Shown here one piece after another: positions 21,350 to 32,927 of a stretch of 64,000 bases of DNA; within the stretch, counting starts at the first letter, position 1; each line of letters opens with the position of its first letter. The translations under genes were made by a program, and so were the position numbers. The DNA is from Deinandra increscens subsp. villosa (taxonomy: Eukaryota > Streptophyta > Magnoliopsida > Asterales > Asteraceae). Under the pieces are notes generated by a model that saw nothing but the letters and a program-made list of their open reading frames with translations, had not been told where the DNA came from and searched no databases. The stretch spans positions 29,946,202 through 30,010,201 of the forward strand of contig JBCNJP010000003.1 of NCBI GenBank assembly GCA_039602395.1, read 5' to 3'.

Positions 21350-22914
21350 GGATGCCATTTCCCAGTTGGGATTTATGCGACACCCTCGCTATGCCAGAAA
21401 CCCCAGTGTACAGGCGTCTACCCTTCCGGTCTGCGCGAACTTCTAAATATTCGATTAACTCGGTATTTGGAATAATTTATCATTTATCCATTTTAACTTT
21501 ATATATACTTATTATATATATAAATATAGTTTCATACCAATAACCAAGTCCCCATACCCTCCAGATTATTTTATATCGAACAATCATATTCGGAAACCCT
21601 AATTTCATGTTTTTCTTATTTCTTTATCAAAACTCATTTTTATTCAAAACTGACTTAGGGTATTATCCGTAATAACATTTTATAATATTCTTTAAAATTT
21701 CAAAGCTTAGTTCATCACTGTTTACTCGGTTTTGATAGCACAGTGGCTAGAAAACCCTAATTTCAATATTAACACTTTTAAATATATATCAACATATTTT
21801 AATATATATTAAACATAAACCTTAATCCGATAATTAATTTATCATTATCATTATCCTTTATATTAAATATATATGTATATATATTTAATATTTAAATTCA
21901 TATATTCTTTTAATCAATTTTAATTCAATAAAATCAATTAATAATCAAATATATATTTATTTGTCTTAAATATATATTTAAATCATTTATCTCCTTCTAT
22001 TATGATTTAATATAAAATTTAAATTAACAATAATATTTGTGATAATAACAAATATTTAACGTGCTTACCTCTTTAACGGGTCGTGAAACGAGTCCAAAAT
22101 ACCCGAATATTAACGGTGTCCGAATTGGACAAATAAATAGTCATTACCGACTAGTTCCTTGCCACGAGCATTTCCCCGTTGTCGGTTTGTCGTCTGGACC
22201 TCGTTACGCCACCGAAACATCGTCCGAAAGTGTAAACGGGTTTATTCGACACCTCCCTTTCTAGCTCGAACTACGACCACCTACGATTGCCATTAACAAC
22301 CGCCAATCACCGCCACCAATCTCCACCATCCCGGCAGTCCATTATAGTTTCCGTCGTTACTTGTCGCCAACCGAGCGTTACCGAAAACTTAAGCGAAAGT
22401 TACGGGTTTAGATCGGGTTTACCGGGTCTTAATTCGTTCATCATCTCCACCCGCAATCGTCGTCCACCGCCTTCAACCGGTTGCCACCACCACTGTTGTT
22501 CCGATGGTTCGCCAGCGTTACCGCCATCCCCGTCGCCGGTCGGACTGTGGAGGGTTGCCGGAAGAGGGAAGAGAGACGAGGGTTGGAAGGAGAGTGCTCG
22601 ACGGAGAGGGGAGCTACATGGCAGTCGCCGACGTCGAAGGATGGGTTAGGCGGGTACCCGTAGCTACTGCAGTCGCTGCCTAAAATCAAACGGGGGAGGT
22701 GACTGGGTGGCGTTGCCGGAGAAACGAAGGGGAAATGAGAGGGAGTGTACGGTTTTCTGGGTTCATCGGAGAGAGTGACGGGCAGGGAGCTTCGCCGGAG
22801 ATGGGCTGCTGGTTTATCCGCCGGAACGGCGAGAAGAGGGTGCCGGTTGCGATCGGGCGGAAGGGAGTGGGGGTGTGCGAGCTGTCCGCCGGAAAATCGG
22901 GAGATGAGGGGGAC

Positions 22915-22915
<1 letters not shown>

Positions 22916-22958
<43 letters not shown>
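22916..22958. repeat. (CT)n microsatellite in B1 left LTR
   Basis: About 21 CT units. The right LTR copy (36027-36048) has about 11 units, and the B2 LTRs lack it. It explains most of the 19-bp length difference between the B1 LTRs. Confidence 0.95.
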
Positions 22959-22962
<4 letters not shown>

Positions 22963-23030
22963 ATTATTATTTTTGTCATTTACTGAATATGTGTGTGTGT
23001 TTGATTTGAATTTGAGATGTGTGTGCATGT

Positions 23031-23037
23031 ATTTATA
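23031..23037 (-). promoter_or_regulatory. Candidate TATA box of the B-family LTR
   Basis: The minus strand reads GTATATAAATAC. The same box is near 36120-36126 in the other B1 LTR; the B2 LTRs have a TATATATA variant (about 39975). Transcription would proceed leftward through the CT/GA run and the GC-rich leader. Confidence 0.5.
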
Positions 23038-23774
23038 TACAAGTTTGAATCCACCGTAATGATACACGTAAACATAGTGAGAAATCATCTTGAGAGCTGA
23101 ATCATCATAACAATTCGACACATATTATTTGGAAGAGTAGAGAGCAAGTAAATGGATATTTACTTTAATGTGGTGTAACATAAATAAGTAGGTATACTAC
23201 CCGATTGTCTGAACCAGTTGATATTTTATAAACAGATTATTTAAATTCCCGAACATCTAGAATATTACGGGGGTCCAATAAATATTAATTGCTATATCTA
23301 TTCTTTCGGTTATAATGTTAACCGGTGAATATTCGTTTAATTATACGGTGGAAAGCGCGTCTAATCAGTGTCGCGATCTCGGCCGTTTTTCGTGCCGAAT
23401 ACCGAAATTATATTTTATAATGAATATAAATCAAGTATTTAATAATACCTGATATTCTACTTTTGTATCGGTGCTATTTTAGTGACATTCGTGCCTAAAT
23501 ATGGTTTATTACAAACCGGGCCCAAATCACTATTTTGCGTTTTCCCGCTTCGTTAAAATTCGGATTTGAGATCCGTCAGCGCCCATGATCTTTATTTTTC
23601 GTTATCTACCATATTCTATAAAATCGTCTCTTGACGTTTCCTCGAACGTCGTGCCGAATATCCGTGCGTGAATCGTGACGTTTCTTTATTATACGTATAT
23701 ATTACTTCATATATATTATATCACAGCTATTTAACAAATATAGCACTTAGGTCATGAAATTTTGGGGTGTTACA

Positions 23775-26700
23775 ACTCTATCCCCCTTAGAAAGGTTTCG
23801 TCCTCGAAACTTGCTCAAACTGTGATTTAACTCACAATGAGATCATTATCTTTTCACCTTTCTTTCCTTTCCCGGATTTATCCGGAAACTTTTCGATGCA
23901 TCTAATGCATATATATATCATATGAACTATCTGGTCCCTGGGATACGATCGTAACAAACTCTCTATGATAATCTATCATTTATCTTTATTACCTCTAAGA
24001 TAATGCTTTAACTATTCTATTCACGAAATCTTGTTCACAATTTGAATGTGAACCGTATTTCTATAACTGATGCTAGTATCTTTTTAGGAGCGAATTCCTA
24101 ACGAACCGTTTAGCTAACGATTTAGGAGAATACGTTTCTCGAAATAAAGGAACTCTTCCTTTTATCAATCACATACTATATGGGTGGTGTCATAACTCTC
24201 TAGCTATATAAGGTAGCCTGATTATGAATTCCACCGGAATATGCTTCGGATTTTCTAAAGTTTGAAATTTATCGCGAAGCTTCTGTTATTCTGTTCTAAC
24301 CTTCTACGTACGTTTAACATTTATCTGCCTGCACGAAGCTAATCCTAGTGCACAATCTCGTTTAGTGTTCTGCATCTCTTGAGTGTAAATACTGCTGCAA
24401 ATTCCTTTTCCATTAGGCCTAATCGGTAATGATTGTACCGATGCCTTAGTTAATCTGTTTGCTTCTTCCTTCCAATGCCTCATGCATTCTTCGTCGTCCT
24501 CGAGAACTTTAGAACTTCATGCTCAGTTACGAGATTTCTGGGATTGAAGGAGCGTTCGTCATTCCAATCAACGCTACTAATCATTTGTAATGATTATTTT
24601 GCTTCCGAAAAGTCATCCTCTTTATAGGCTCACTTTTGATTCTTTAGCTCGCGCTAATCTGATCTCAGATCGATCTCCGAGAATCGTCTTGTTCTTTGTA
24701 GCTGGTTGAGTAGTTTGCTGATCCTTGGCAAAGGATATTTGCTTCTCAGCTTAATTATCTTCTTGCAGTCTACGCATATTCGTGGCTTCCGTCTTTCTCC
24801 TTGAAACTGCTGGAGTATCCTAAGACGATATATTTGGTCTAAAGAAATCTTCTTGCTTCTGTTGGAGATAACTGGTGCTTATTGCATCTGGCGTTGCCCT
24901 TGGTGTTGCTTCTGAATAATTTGTTTGGGAATTTTGATACGTTATTGGGACGTTCTTCAGCATCTTGGTTTTGCCTCCAAGTCAATGGCATACGTTGAGT
25001 ATGACTTACCTGTTGACTCATGTACTTCGACGTTTTGTAATCTTTACTGCCAAGCTATCACGATGAAGTCGAGCCTTCCTCCAGTTACAAACAGATTGCG
25101 CGTAGCATCTTGCGAGTCAATTCATTTAACGTCTAAATTTATCTATCGTTATCCCTAGCTTTGACATTGATCTTAAGAAGAACATTTGTCAAATACTGAT
25201 TATTTACTCGCATTGGTGCAATATACTGCGTGATAATTCCTAATATCGAATTCGTACTTCTAAATTTGTCGTTGCTGCTAGTTTCGAATCGTCAGGCTCA
25301 TTCACGTATCAACATTTGTCTTGAGGTCGTCTATCTTGACGTCTTTGCATTTGTCCTAAGGAAGACGTAATCCTAAGTTGTCTAAGGCAGCTTGATTACG
25401 GGGTTCCTTGACAATGCTTCTCCTATCCTTATGTTGGAATTTTCCTTCATGTAGCTCATCCAATTATCATGTGCTTTCATCCTGCCATTTGAAGAAACAA
25501 CATCCCTTAGGACGTAAGTTCTTCTTGGCCTACTCTGGACTTCCATACTCCTAAGCTTGTTGATTCTTGATCCACCTTGTGGTAACCTTCATCATTCTTC
25601 TTTGACCCATCCTTAACTTCAACTGCTAGCTTTTGCTTCGAGCCTTCCGGCCTATCACTTATAGTGATGGTCTTCTTGAAGGTAGCAACGTAGCTTGGAA
25701 CGTCGTTTCCACTATTCTTGCCATAGCAACTTTACCGTGACAACGTCTGTCTTTAATCACGTCTTCAGTTTCCTTGCCTTAAGGCGACATTTAGGCCTGT
25801 CTACACCTCTTTTCATATTCAACGGTTCCTAAGTTCTCCATATGTAATTCCTATAATTACGTTTCTCGCACATCTGGCATATCGGTCTTCTTTGTTCAGA
25901 AGCTCTTTTAGCCTTCTTCTCGAATCTACCGTTATTGTCTTCAAGACCTTTTTCATCCTCGTACCGTTTCCGCTTGCCTTTCATCGAGAATCTATTTCTT
26001 CCAAAAGCTTCCTCGGGACTAGCTCCACTAGCGGTCGCTCTATTGGACATTCTTCTCGTCAAAGCTTCCGGAAGTTAATTAGGAATCGATAATAACGTAA
26101 CCTTCAATGCTTTAGCCACTATTTATAACATAACGGCTTTCATTTGCAGAAGGTACTCGTCCTTACATTTTTACTGACATCAGATTTCGTATCGGATGTT
26201 CTATTCGCATTCCTGTCATAATTATGATTTCTAATCTTCTGATCCTATGATCAAAATAGTCTGACACTTCAGAATTCATGTGACGTGAAGTCTCCAAATT
26301 TTGAATTCATAATAATTATATACGTGCACTTATATAATTGTGATGCCTTCAAAACCCAGTTATTCTCATCACAGTCATCCCTGGTGTCCGTTCTTTTCCT
26401 TTCATCCTTTACCGGTAATTTTAAAAAAACCCGGTCCTTTAAAACTACCTTTCTCTAGGTATTCCTTACAATTTATTGACCACGTATCTCACTGTCAATT
26501 AACCTACCCCGCACTAGGCCACATAACAGTTAGAACCTATGATATGTTCATTTGGGTAAAATACCAAATTGCAGTAGCTAATTGCAATCGTGTATTCCCC
26601 GTACTTGCATACCCTAAGTCCTACCTCCTATGTTCCTGGTGCAACATTTTTCCTATGGGCATGACTATCCTGACTGGCATTTACATTCCCTATCTTACCT

Positions 26701-26784
26701 TACTTTGTTTACCAAGAGTCCTAGTTTAAGTCTAGATACCGTGCTAGTATCTAAATCTCTTAAACCAAGGCTCTGATACCAACT
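23775..26784 (-). pseudogene. B1 internal region: decayed Tekay remnants
   Basis: Three kb without a long frame. On the minus strand 26062-25829 encodes a basic stretch (KGKRKRYEDE, KKAKRASEQ) followed by CQMCEKR, resembling the basic tail of a Gypsy Gag; the same sequence is at 43820-43443 in B2. No protease, RNase H or integrase motifs are recognisable. With the primer site and PPT kept, this looks like a defective element that could still be copied in trans. Confidence 0.7.
26771..26781 (-). other. Primer binding site (initiator tRNA-Met) of B1
   Basis: Plus-strand CTCTGATACCA, three bases from the LTR edge at 26785. Confidence 0.9.
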
Positions 26785-26927
26785 TGTGACGCCCACTCCC
26801 AGTCTTGGCTCTAGGAGGGGTCACGTGTCGGATTTACTCATGAACAATGGTACAACAGAGATAACTAAGCAGCGGAAATTAAAAATTTTTCATTTATATA
26901 ATTGCCAAGTACAACAGTAAGGAAGAT
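26785..26927 (-). repeat. B1 right LTR, first part
   Basis: First 143 bp of the B1 right LTR (TGTGACGCCCACTCCCAG). N1 is inserted after AAGAT at 26923-26927; the LTR resumes after the duplicate AAGAT at 32923-32927. Confidence 0.95.
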
Positions 26928-27423
26928 TGTAAGGATCAAACTAGTCCCTCACGTGATACCAAACTATCAAACACCGTGCGGAATCCGGTGTGTGATAGTG
27001 ATTCGAGTAAACAAACTAAGAAAAACGACTAACAATGCAATAAGATTAAAAGTTACCGAATGAAGAACACAAGCACAATGAAAGCCGTATTCTAGAGGCT
27101 TAGAATACGCAAAACACCCTTTAATATTTCACAAACCAACAACCTAAAAATGAGAGGAGAGCTTCCCTTATATAGGGAGTCTCCAACTTGCTAAACAAGA
27201 CACCCTAAAAACCCTAATTACACATTAATTTCCGGATTTCACCATCTAGGCCCACTAAACTCCCTCTAAACACTTTCTAATTGAGCCCAAACATGCCTAA
27301 AATGGCCCAATGACCTAATATACCCATATCCCAACTCATTTTCACCTATTCTAACACATAGGCCTTCAGAATACTCAGCCAAGTGATGATTTAATACACA
27401 AGCCACAAATCTTGGTCCTTACA
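26928..27423 (-). repeat. N1 left LTR (3' LTR in element sense)
   Basis: Starts TGTAAGGATCAAA and ends GGTCCTTACA. It contains CTTATATAGGGAG (minus-strand TATA-like CCTATATAAGG) at about 27168-27180. The copy at 32426-32922 differs at only a few bases. Confidence 0.95.
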
Positions 27424-29603
27424 ATCTTCCCCTTGGCTTGTGCTATTAAATATCTTCTACTTTCAATCTTCAGACTTCAGTCTTCTCCTTGGCTTGAACA
27501 TGGGTTGGTGAAGATTCTTTTCTTGAACTATCTTCATTGGGCAGCAACGGTCGAGATCTGGGAGTTTTCTCTCAATCAGCATCAACTTGGACTTCAAATA
27601 GCAAACAAAAAATGAGAGGAGGATTCTCAAATACTTGCTTCTTCTTGAAACATGGCGAGTTCTTGCTAAACCATCAGTAACTGTCTTGACTTGCATGAGA
27701 CTTCAGAGGATAAATTTTGAAAACCTCTGTCTTGGCATTTGTGACTACTCTGCATCTTTTCTTCAATTAGCTTCCCCTAAACCTGAGAACGGTGTCTTTG
27801 GAAGCTTTACTTGAACAACCAACAAACTTCCCCTGAGTATAGGGTAAGTCCTTTTCCGGCTGGTTCTTCAACTTGATCAGCAGAGTTCTTGCTTTGGTCA
27901 ACTGAGTCCTTGACCTTCTTCTCCATGAGTTGTCTTTCTCACTTAACCTGTCAAACACAACATGAAACAGACACTAACCAGACGATGACTGGTTATCGGG
28001 TTAGCATTATTTAACAAAAAAACACTTCCCCTGAACCCGAGGAGTCTTCGCATTATCTCCCCTCGAGATTTTGGAGGAGTGAAACATTCTCGCATAAAAC
28101 CCATAAAACTTATTTAAACTTCTCAAATCAACCTGACCATGATTGAAAATAAATAATAAAAACTTAAGATAACTCAAAAGAAAAATAAAATTAAAAACAA
28201 ACATACCAAATTTCTAAACGAGAAGGTTTTATTTTGGGATCAAACCGTCTTTGTCTGAACTGAGGAACCCTTTTCATCATCTGTTACTCGAACACGTCCA
28301 GGCGATTGCCAGTATATTGGTCCTTCTTAAACCCATGTTCCTCATTTTCCCGGCTGTTTGTCACTTATTTATCTTTTAGGTGCATTAATTATGACCATCC
28401 GACAGTCACACACAAATCCTAGGTAATTAATATGTGCAGTCTATTAAGCTTGATCATTCCCTACCACATATTTTCACATTCCCATATCCAGAGTTTTGAA
28501 TCTTTTCTCGAGACTGGGTTGAGAAGAGAAAGAACAGATCATAAAAGAGATAGGGATAATATACAAAGACTTGTATGATTTCAACTCAGAGGCGTTTATC
28601 AGTCAGGTGGTAACCTTTCATCAAACACATAAGCCTAGTCACAAAGTCAGGGCTGAAGGGTTTTGGACGCTAGAGGGTCTCTTTTGTTGTGCACATTGGC
28701 ATCTTTTGGGGTGTAAATTATATACAGCGATCTGCAAGCACGTTAATCTAGACTAACCAGGTCTTTGCTCACGCAAAACAGAGGAAAGTCTGATTAACAC
28801 GTCAACCATTCTACACCAGGTCATTGCTCACGCAAAGCAGAGGCAAGACTTGACTGACGGCTTTGACATCCCCAGATCTTTGCTCACACAAAACAGAGGG
28901 GACACCGATTTTTTGAGATTTTTGATTCAACACTTTGGAGTCCGGCGTGTGTATCGGGAACAATTTCGCAGTCAAATAGAACAAGCACTTAACCTAAGTG
29001 TGTGTATCCCGTCATACTTTATCTTTAAGTGTTGTGACCCATACCTTTGTTTTTTGGAACTGAGCCTACCGAGCACATCACCTTGGATCATGTCTTTCAC
29101 TTTTGCCTTACGCGTGTCAGTCATTCTGAGAACGGATATATTTCACTTCCCTACCTTCTGAAACACAAACAAAAGATTAAAAATTAAAAAGCACAATTTT
29201 TTTGAGGGGTCAACTATTTCATATTTTCTATTCTTCCCCTTGCTTTTTGATTTTTTAAAATTAACACACATTTTTTTTTTCATGCACACACAGACTCATC
29301 ACTAAATATCTACTAAAACTGGCCAAGCTAACCTTCAAAGTTTATCTTTTGAAAATTTTCAGAAATGGGTTTTGTTTCATGCACAACCAACTTCACATCA
29401 ATTTAGCCAAGTAACAAACAATTCAGACAGTACCTTGCTGATTTTTTCAGATTTACCTCTCACAAGGAAACATACTCTCCACTGAAATCTTCATTGCATG
29501 TAGTGGAGAGATGCCTCATATCCTGTGCCTGGAACAATCACTATCACAAACAAACAACGGTTAATGAAAGTCCTCCTTGACTGTTCCTGCACATAGTGAG
29601 AGA
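27424..29603 (-). other. N1 3' untranslated region (between gag and 3' LTR)
   Basis: No coding frame of note and no pol motifs over 2.2 kb. It contains the polypurine tract (minus GGGGAAGAT at 27424-27432), further GGGGAAG tracts near 27770-27840 and 28025, and three copies of a hairpin-forming repeat at 28757-28910. N3 (62493-64000) shows a related layout. Confidence 0.8.
28757..28910 (-). repeat. Three copies of a GNRA-hairpin repeat in N1
   Basis: Units at 28757-28797, 28816-28855 and 28872-28910. Transcribed from the minus strand, each reads CCUCUG, a 5-6 bp stem closed by GUGA, then GACCUGG or GAUCUGG. Unit 1 stem is UUUUGC/GCAAAG. Unit 3 has UUUUGU/GCAAAG, keeping the stem through a GU pair. 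Unit 2 keeps four inner pairs. Spacing is about 57-59 bp. Confidence 0.8.
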
Positions 29604-31657
29604 TCAGTTAGCCATAAGTACCCAGGCCATTGTTGTTCTGGGTATACCTGCAGAATCATTGAAAGTTATTTCTTTTAAGCACATTCTCTTTGAAAGATTG
29701 GGAATTGGGGTTGTGGGAACCTTTGTTTTGGGTTTCTTGCTTTTGTTGGGCATTGGAGTGGGCTTTGTAAGTTCATTAGAATTCACACGACCATCATTGG
29801 AAATGACATTCGTGGGCTGATGGTTCTTTTTCCCTTTACCCTGAACCCTTTTTGGTGGAATTTGATAGACGTTTGATTTATTATCTATAACTTCATCAAA
29901 TTGTTTGGAGTGTTTTTTATACACCCCTTTAGGTAGGTAACACTGATTTACCACCTTTTTCACATTCCACCTCTCTTGATTATTTTCTGAAAGACCATCA
30001 TGTTTGGGAACCCAAATAGGTTTTAAAGCAACAACAGATTTGTTAACAGAATTATTCAAATTATGACCTTTGAAATCAGTTTTGGTTGGTTGTTGAGGTG
30101 ACTTAGGCTTTTTGTCAACTTTCTGTACCTTTGGTTGCAAGGGTACAGACTTCTGCACCTTGGGGATTGAAGGTGCAGGCCTTTTGGTCACCTTATGTAC
30201 CTTTGGTTGTGAAGGTACATGTCTCTGCACCTTAGGGTGTGAAGGTGCAGACTCTTTGGTCACTTTAGATACCTTTGAGCCTGTAGGTACCTTTGGCTGA
30301 GAATTTACCTTGCTGTGGCCAGGTTTGTGGTTTGTGCCACCATATGATTGCCCTTGGTAGTTTTGAAAATGAGTTTTAGGGTAGTAGGGTTCATATGGCC
30401 TATATAAACAATTTCTTGCCACATGTCCAGGATTCCCACACACGTAGCAGGATTGTTTCTTTGGGCATGCGGAAGCTTGGGAATATTTCTTCCCTGTGGA
30501 TACCCAAGATGGTTTGGAATTTTTGTGGATCCACATAACTTTGCCATTGGGCCTAGTTGTTAGCACATACTCCCGCTGTACTGGCACAAACTGGTCATAC
30601 ACAGAATTTACCTCAGGATATGGTATCAAATTAAGTGGTTTCTCCACCTGTATCTGCTTCACATTCACATTATTAAACACATTCACATTATTATGCACAT
30701 CAGAACACACAGAAGCATTAGATGAATCATCAGACACAATAGACAAAGTGGGTTCGGGACCAGCAACCTGTGGTCCTTTACCCCTCCTGAAAATCCTAAC
30801 CCTTCTTAAGGGTTTTGACTCAGTCTTATCACCACTACCAAAACTAAAATTACTGTTCAATGAAAGCTTATCAAAACAATCAGATTCTGCAAAACCAAGT
30901 TTAGGACTCGTGACAGAAAAACCACACTTATTCCAATCAAAGTTTCCAAACGACTCTTGACTCTTTAAACTTGAGGTTTCAGCTTTTTCACTGCCATTAT
31001 TGCTACCTAAATCTGCACAAGGAGTAGAAGAGTTAGTATCTGAGTTAGTAGAAGGGTATGAGATCTTAATTGGGCACTCAGCTAATTTTCTATCAATTTC
31101 TTTCAAAGCATCTCTAATTCCTTCTTTCATCTCAGGATCAGGGATCATCTTGTGCATCGGAGGCGTGGGAACCGTGTGTAGGGACGAAGCATCTTTAGAT
31201 TCAGGTTCATCATCATAAGTTACCCCATAACCCAGACCCCCATTGTTTTTATGTGCTTTATTCTAGTGTCGGTGTTATAAAATTTGAGGCTTGCATCCAG
31301 CATTTTCTTATTGGTCAAATTAGTTTTATCTAATGTTTGGTTAGTGGAAGCAAGTTGGGTTCTAAGGCTCTCAAGTTCTTTGGTTTGTTCCTCAACCTTT
31401 TCATTAGCTACTCTTAGATAGGTCTGAGAATCACTAAGTTTTCTTTCTAGGTTAGAAACATCAATTTTGGCAGCCTCATATTTTTCTTTCCAGGTTTTTG
31501 CTTTATCTTTAAAATTATTCAATTCTAGATAAGTTCGTGAATGATAAAGTGTTTCACTCTGAAGTTTAGATTCAAAGTCTTTCATGCAGTTATAAATATC
31601 AACACAGTGAGAGTTTGAACAACTACTAGATGGAAGAGAAGCCATATCGAAAGCCAT
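29604..31657 (-). CDS. gag: N1 Gag-like protein: coiled coil plus CCHC zinc knuckle (one frameshift)
   Basis: Two frames, 31657-31220 (145 aa) and 31157-29604 (517 aa, open further upstream), join if one indel near 31260 is allowed. The first starts at ATG 31657 and is mostly heptad-like coiled coil (residues about 45-125). The second carries the CCHC knuckle CYVCGNPGHVARNC at about residues 237-250 and a Lys/Pro-rich tail with repeated QPKVxKV-type units near residues 295-345. The usual N-terminal capsid (UBN2-like) domain is not seen. It would be an RNA-binding, self-associating protein. No protease or pol follows the stop at 29604. Frameshift and missing capsid suggest decay or a changed role. 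Confidence 0.75.
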
Positions 31658-31659
31658 AG

Positions 31660-32412
31660 CAGGATTTCGATCAGGGAGGCTAGGTTTTCGATCAGGAGAA
31701 CAAGGTTTTCAATCAGGTGGATCGAAATGGAAGCCGAGAACTGGGTCGAAAACCTGCAGTAATCAGGTATTCGATCAGACTAGAGGTTTTCGGTCTAGAC
31801 CGAAAATGACCAGGAGCGGGTTTCCGATAGATTGATCGAAAACCAACTCGAAAACCTCAGGAATCAACATAATACAGTTTTCGATCAGGCAGAATACCCA
31901 ATCGAAAAGCTGCTGCTGACTCGAAAATGAGTGTTTTCAATTAAACAGTGGGTCGAAAAGGTAATGATCCGAAACCCGGGATCGAAAACTCGAAGAATGA
32001 ATCGAAAACCCACCCGAAAACCACTGGATTGATCGAAAACGAGGTACCTTAAACGTTGACTGAAGAATCAGTCAACGAGCACCCTTTTTCCTCGACAGAA
32101 AACCTTAATGTTGGACCGAAAAGGTTCAGAAAACCCTAGAAAACCTCCAATGCTGCACGAAAACCTCCTGAAACTGCCCGAAAACCTTCTGTGAACCAGA
32201 AGGCTGCCGTCGAACACTTTCTGTTGCTGAAAAGGACTTCGAACAAATTCTGTTTGAGTGCACGATCACAGATCAGTCTGCAGATCACTTAAAAACCTGC
32301 AAAACACTAAAAATCTCTTTCGAAAAACACTGAAAACACAGAAAAAACAATTCGTTAGTCAAGGAAAACTCGAATCTAGTATCACGAGACCCGCGAAACC
32401 CGTGTTTCTTGG
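31660..32412 (-). other. N1 leader with iterated TCGAAAAC motifs
   Basis: Between primer site and gag ATG, the plus strand repeats GATCGAAAAC, TCGAAAACC and their variants at irregular spacing (at least fifteen in 31660-32190). N0 has the related GATCGAAAAG word in a regular tandem array, so the family leader expands from one short motif. Confidence 0.75.
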
Positions 32413-32423
32413 CTCTGATACCA
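32413..32423 (-). other. Primer binding site (initiator tRNA-Met) of N1
   Basis: Plus-strand CTCTGATACCA, two bases from the LTR edge at 32426. Confidence 0.9.
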
Positions 32424-32425
32424 AT

Positions 32426-32922
32426 TGTAAGGATCAAACTAGTCCCTCACGTGATACCAAACTATCAAACACCGTGCGGAATCCGGTGTGTGATAGTGAT
32501 TCGAGTAAACAAACTAAGAAAAACGACTAACAATGCAATAAGATTAAAAGTTACCGAATGAAGAACACAAGCACAATGAAAGCCGTATTCTAGAGGCTTA
32601 GAATACGCAAAACACCCTTTAATATTTCGCAAACCAACAACCTAAAAATGAGAGGAGAGCTTCCCTTATATAGGGAGTCTCCAACTTGCTAAACAAGACA
32701 CCCTAAAAACCCTAATTACACATTAATTTCCGGATTTCACCATCTAGGCCCACTAAACTCCCTCTAAACACTTTCTAATTGAGCCCAAACATGCCTAAAA
32801 TGGCCCAATGACCTAATATACCCATATCCCAACTCATTTTTCACCTATTCTAACACATAGGCCTTCAGAATACTCCGCCAAGTGATGATTTAATACACAA
32901 GCCACAAATATTGGTCCTTACA
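32426..32922 (-). repeat. N1 right LTR (5' LTR in element sense)
   Basis: 497 bp, TGTAAGGATC to GGTCCTTACA, followed by the target duplicate AAGAT at 32923-32927. Confidence 0.95.
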
Positions 32923-32927
32923 AAGAT

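Larger units (their letters stand above)
19676..23774 (-). repeat. B1 left LTR (3' LTR in element sense)
   Basis: Begins TGTGACGTCC and ends GGTGTTACA on the plus strand. It holds AT-rich DNA, a conserved hairpin at 21326-21349, a GC-rich zone (22260-22920), a (CT)n run and a minus-strand TATA box near 23031. No credible coding frame; long frames on both strands at 22287-23121 come from the GC-rich and CT-repeat stretch. Confidence 0.95.
26928..32922 (-). mobile_element. N1: gag-only Copia-type LTR retrotransposon, non-autonomous
   Basis: LTRs 26928-27423 (496 bp) and 32426-32922 (497 bp), TGTAAGGATC to GGTCCTTACA, nearly identical. Target duplication AAGAT on both sides. Primer site on the minus strand at 32413-32423; purine tract GGGGAAGAT beside the left LTR. 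The 5-kb interior encodes a coiled-coil/zinc-knuckle Gag-like product and no protease, integrase or RT. It resembles elements called TR-GAG. Near-identical LTRs imply recent insertion, so Pol must have come from another element. Confidence 0.95.

Noticed and set aside
22287..23121. Long frames including a minus-strand 226-residue frame with an Arg-Glu run
   Set aside because: They read through the (CT)n repeat and GC-rich B1 LTR leader; the second LTR copy changes the frames.
26340..26729. 129-residue plus-strand frame in B1 interior
   Set aside because: B1 is a minus-strand element; the corresponding B2 region has only a 61-residue piece in this frame. Shadow frame.
29604..31157. 517-residue zinc-knuckle protein as a host gene
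   Set aside because: It lies between LTRs with a leader and PPT, and has the Gag-type order of coiled coil, CCHC knuckle and basic tail.
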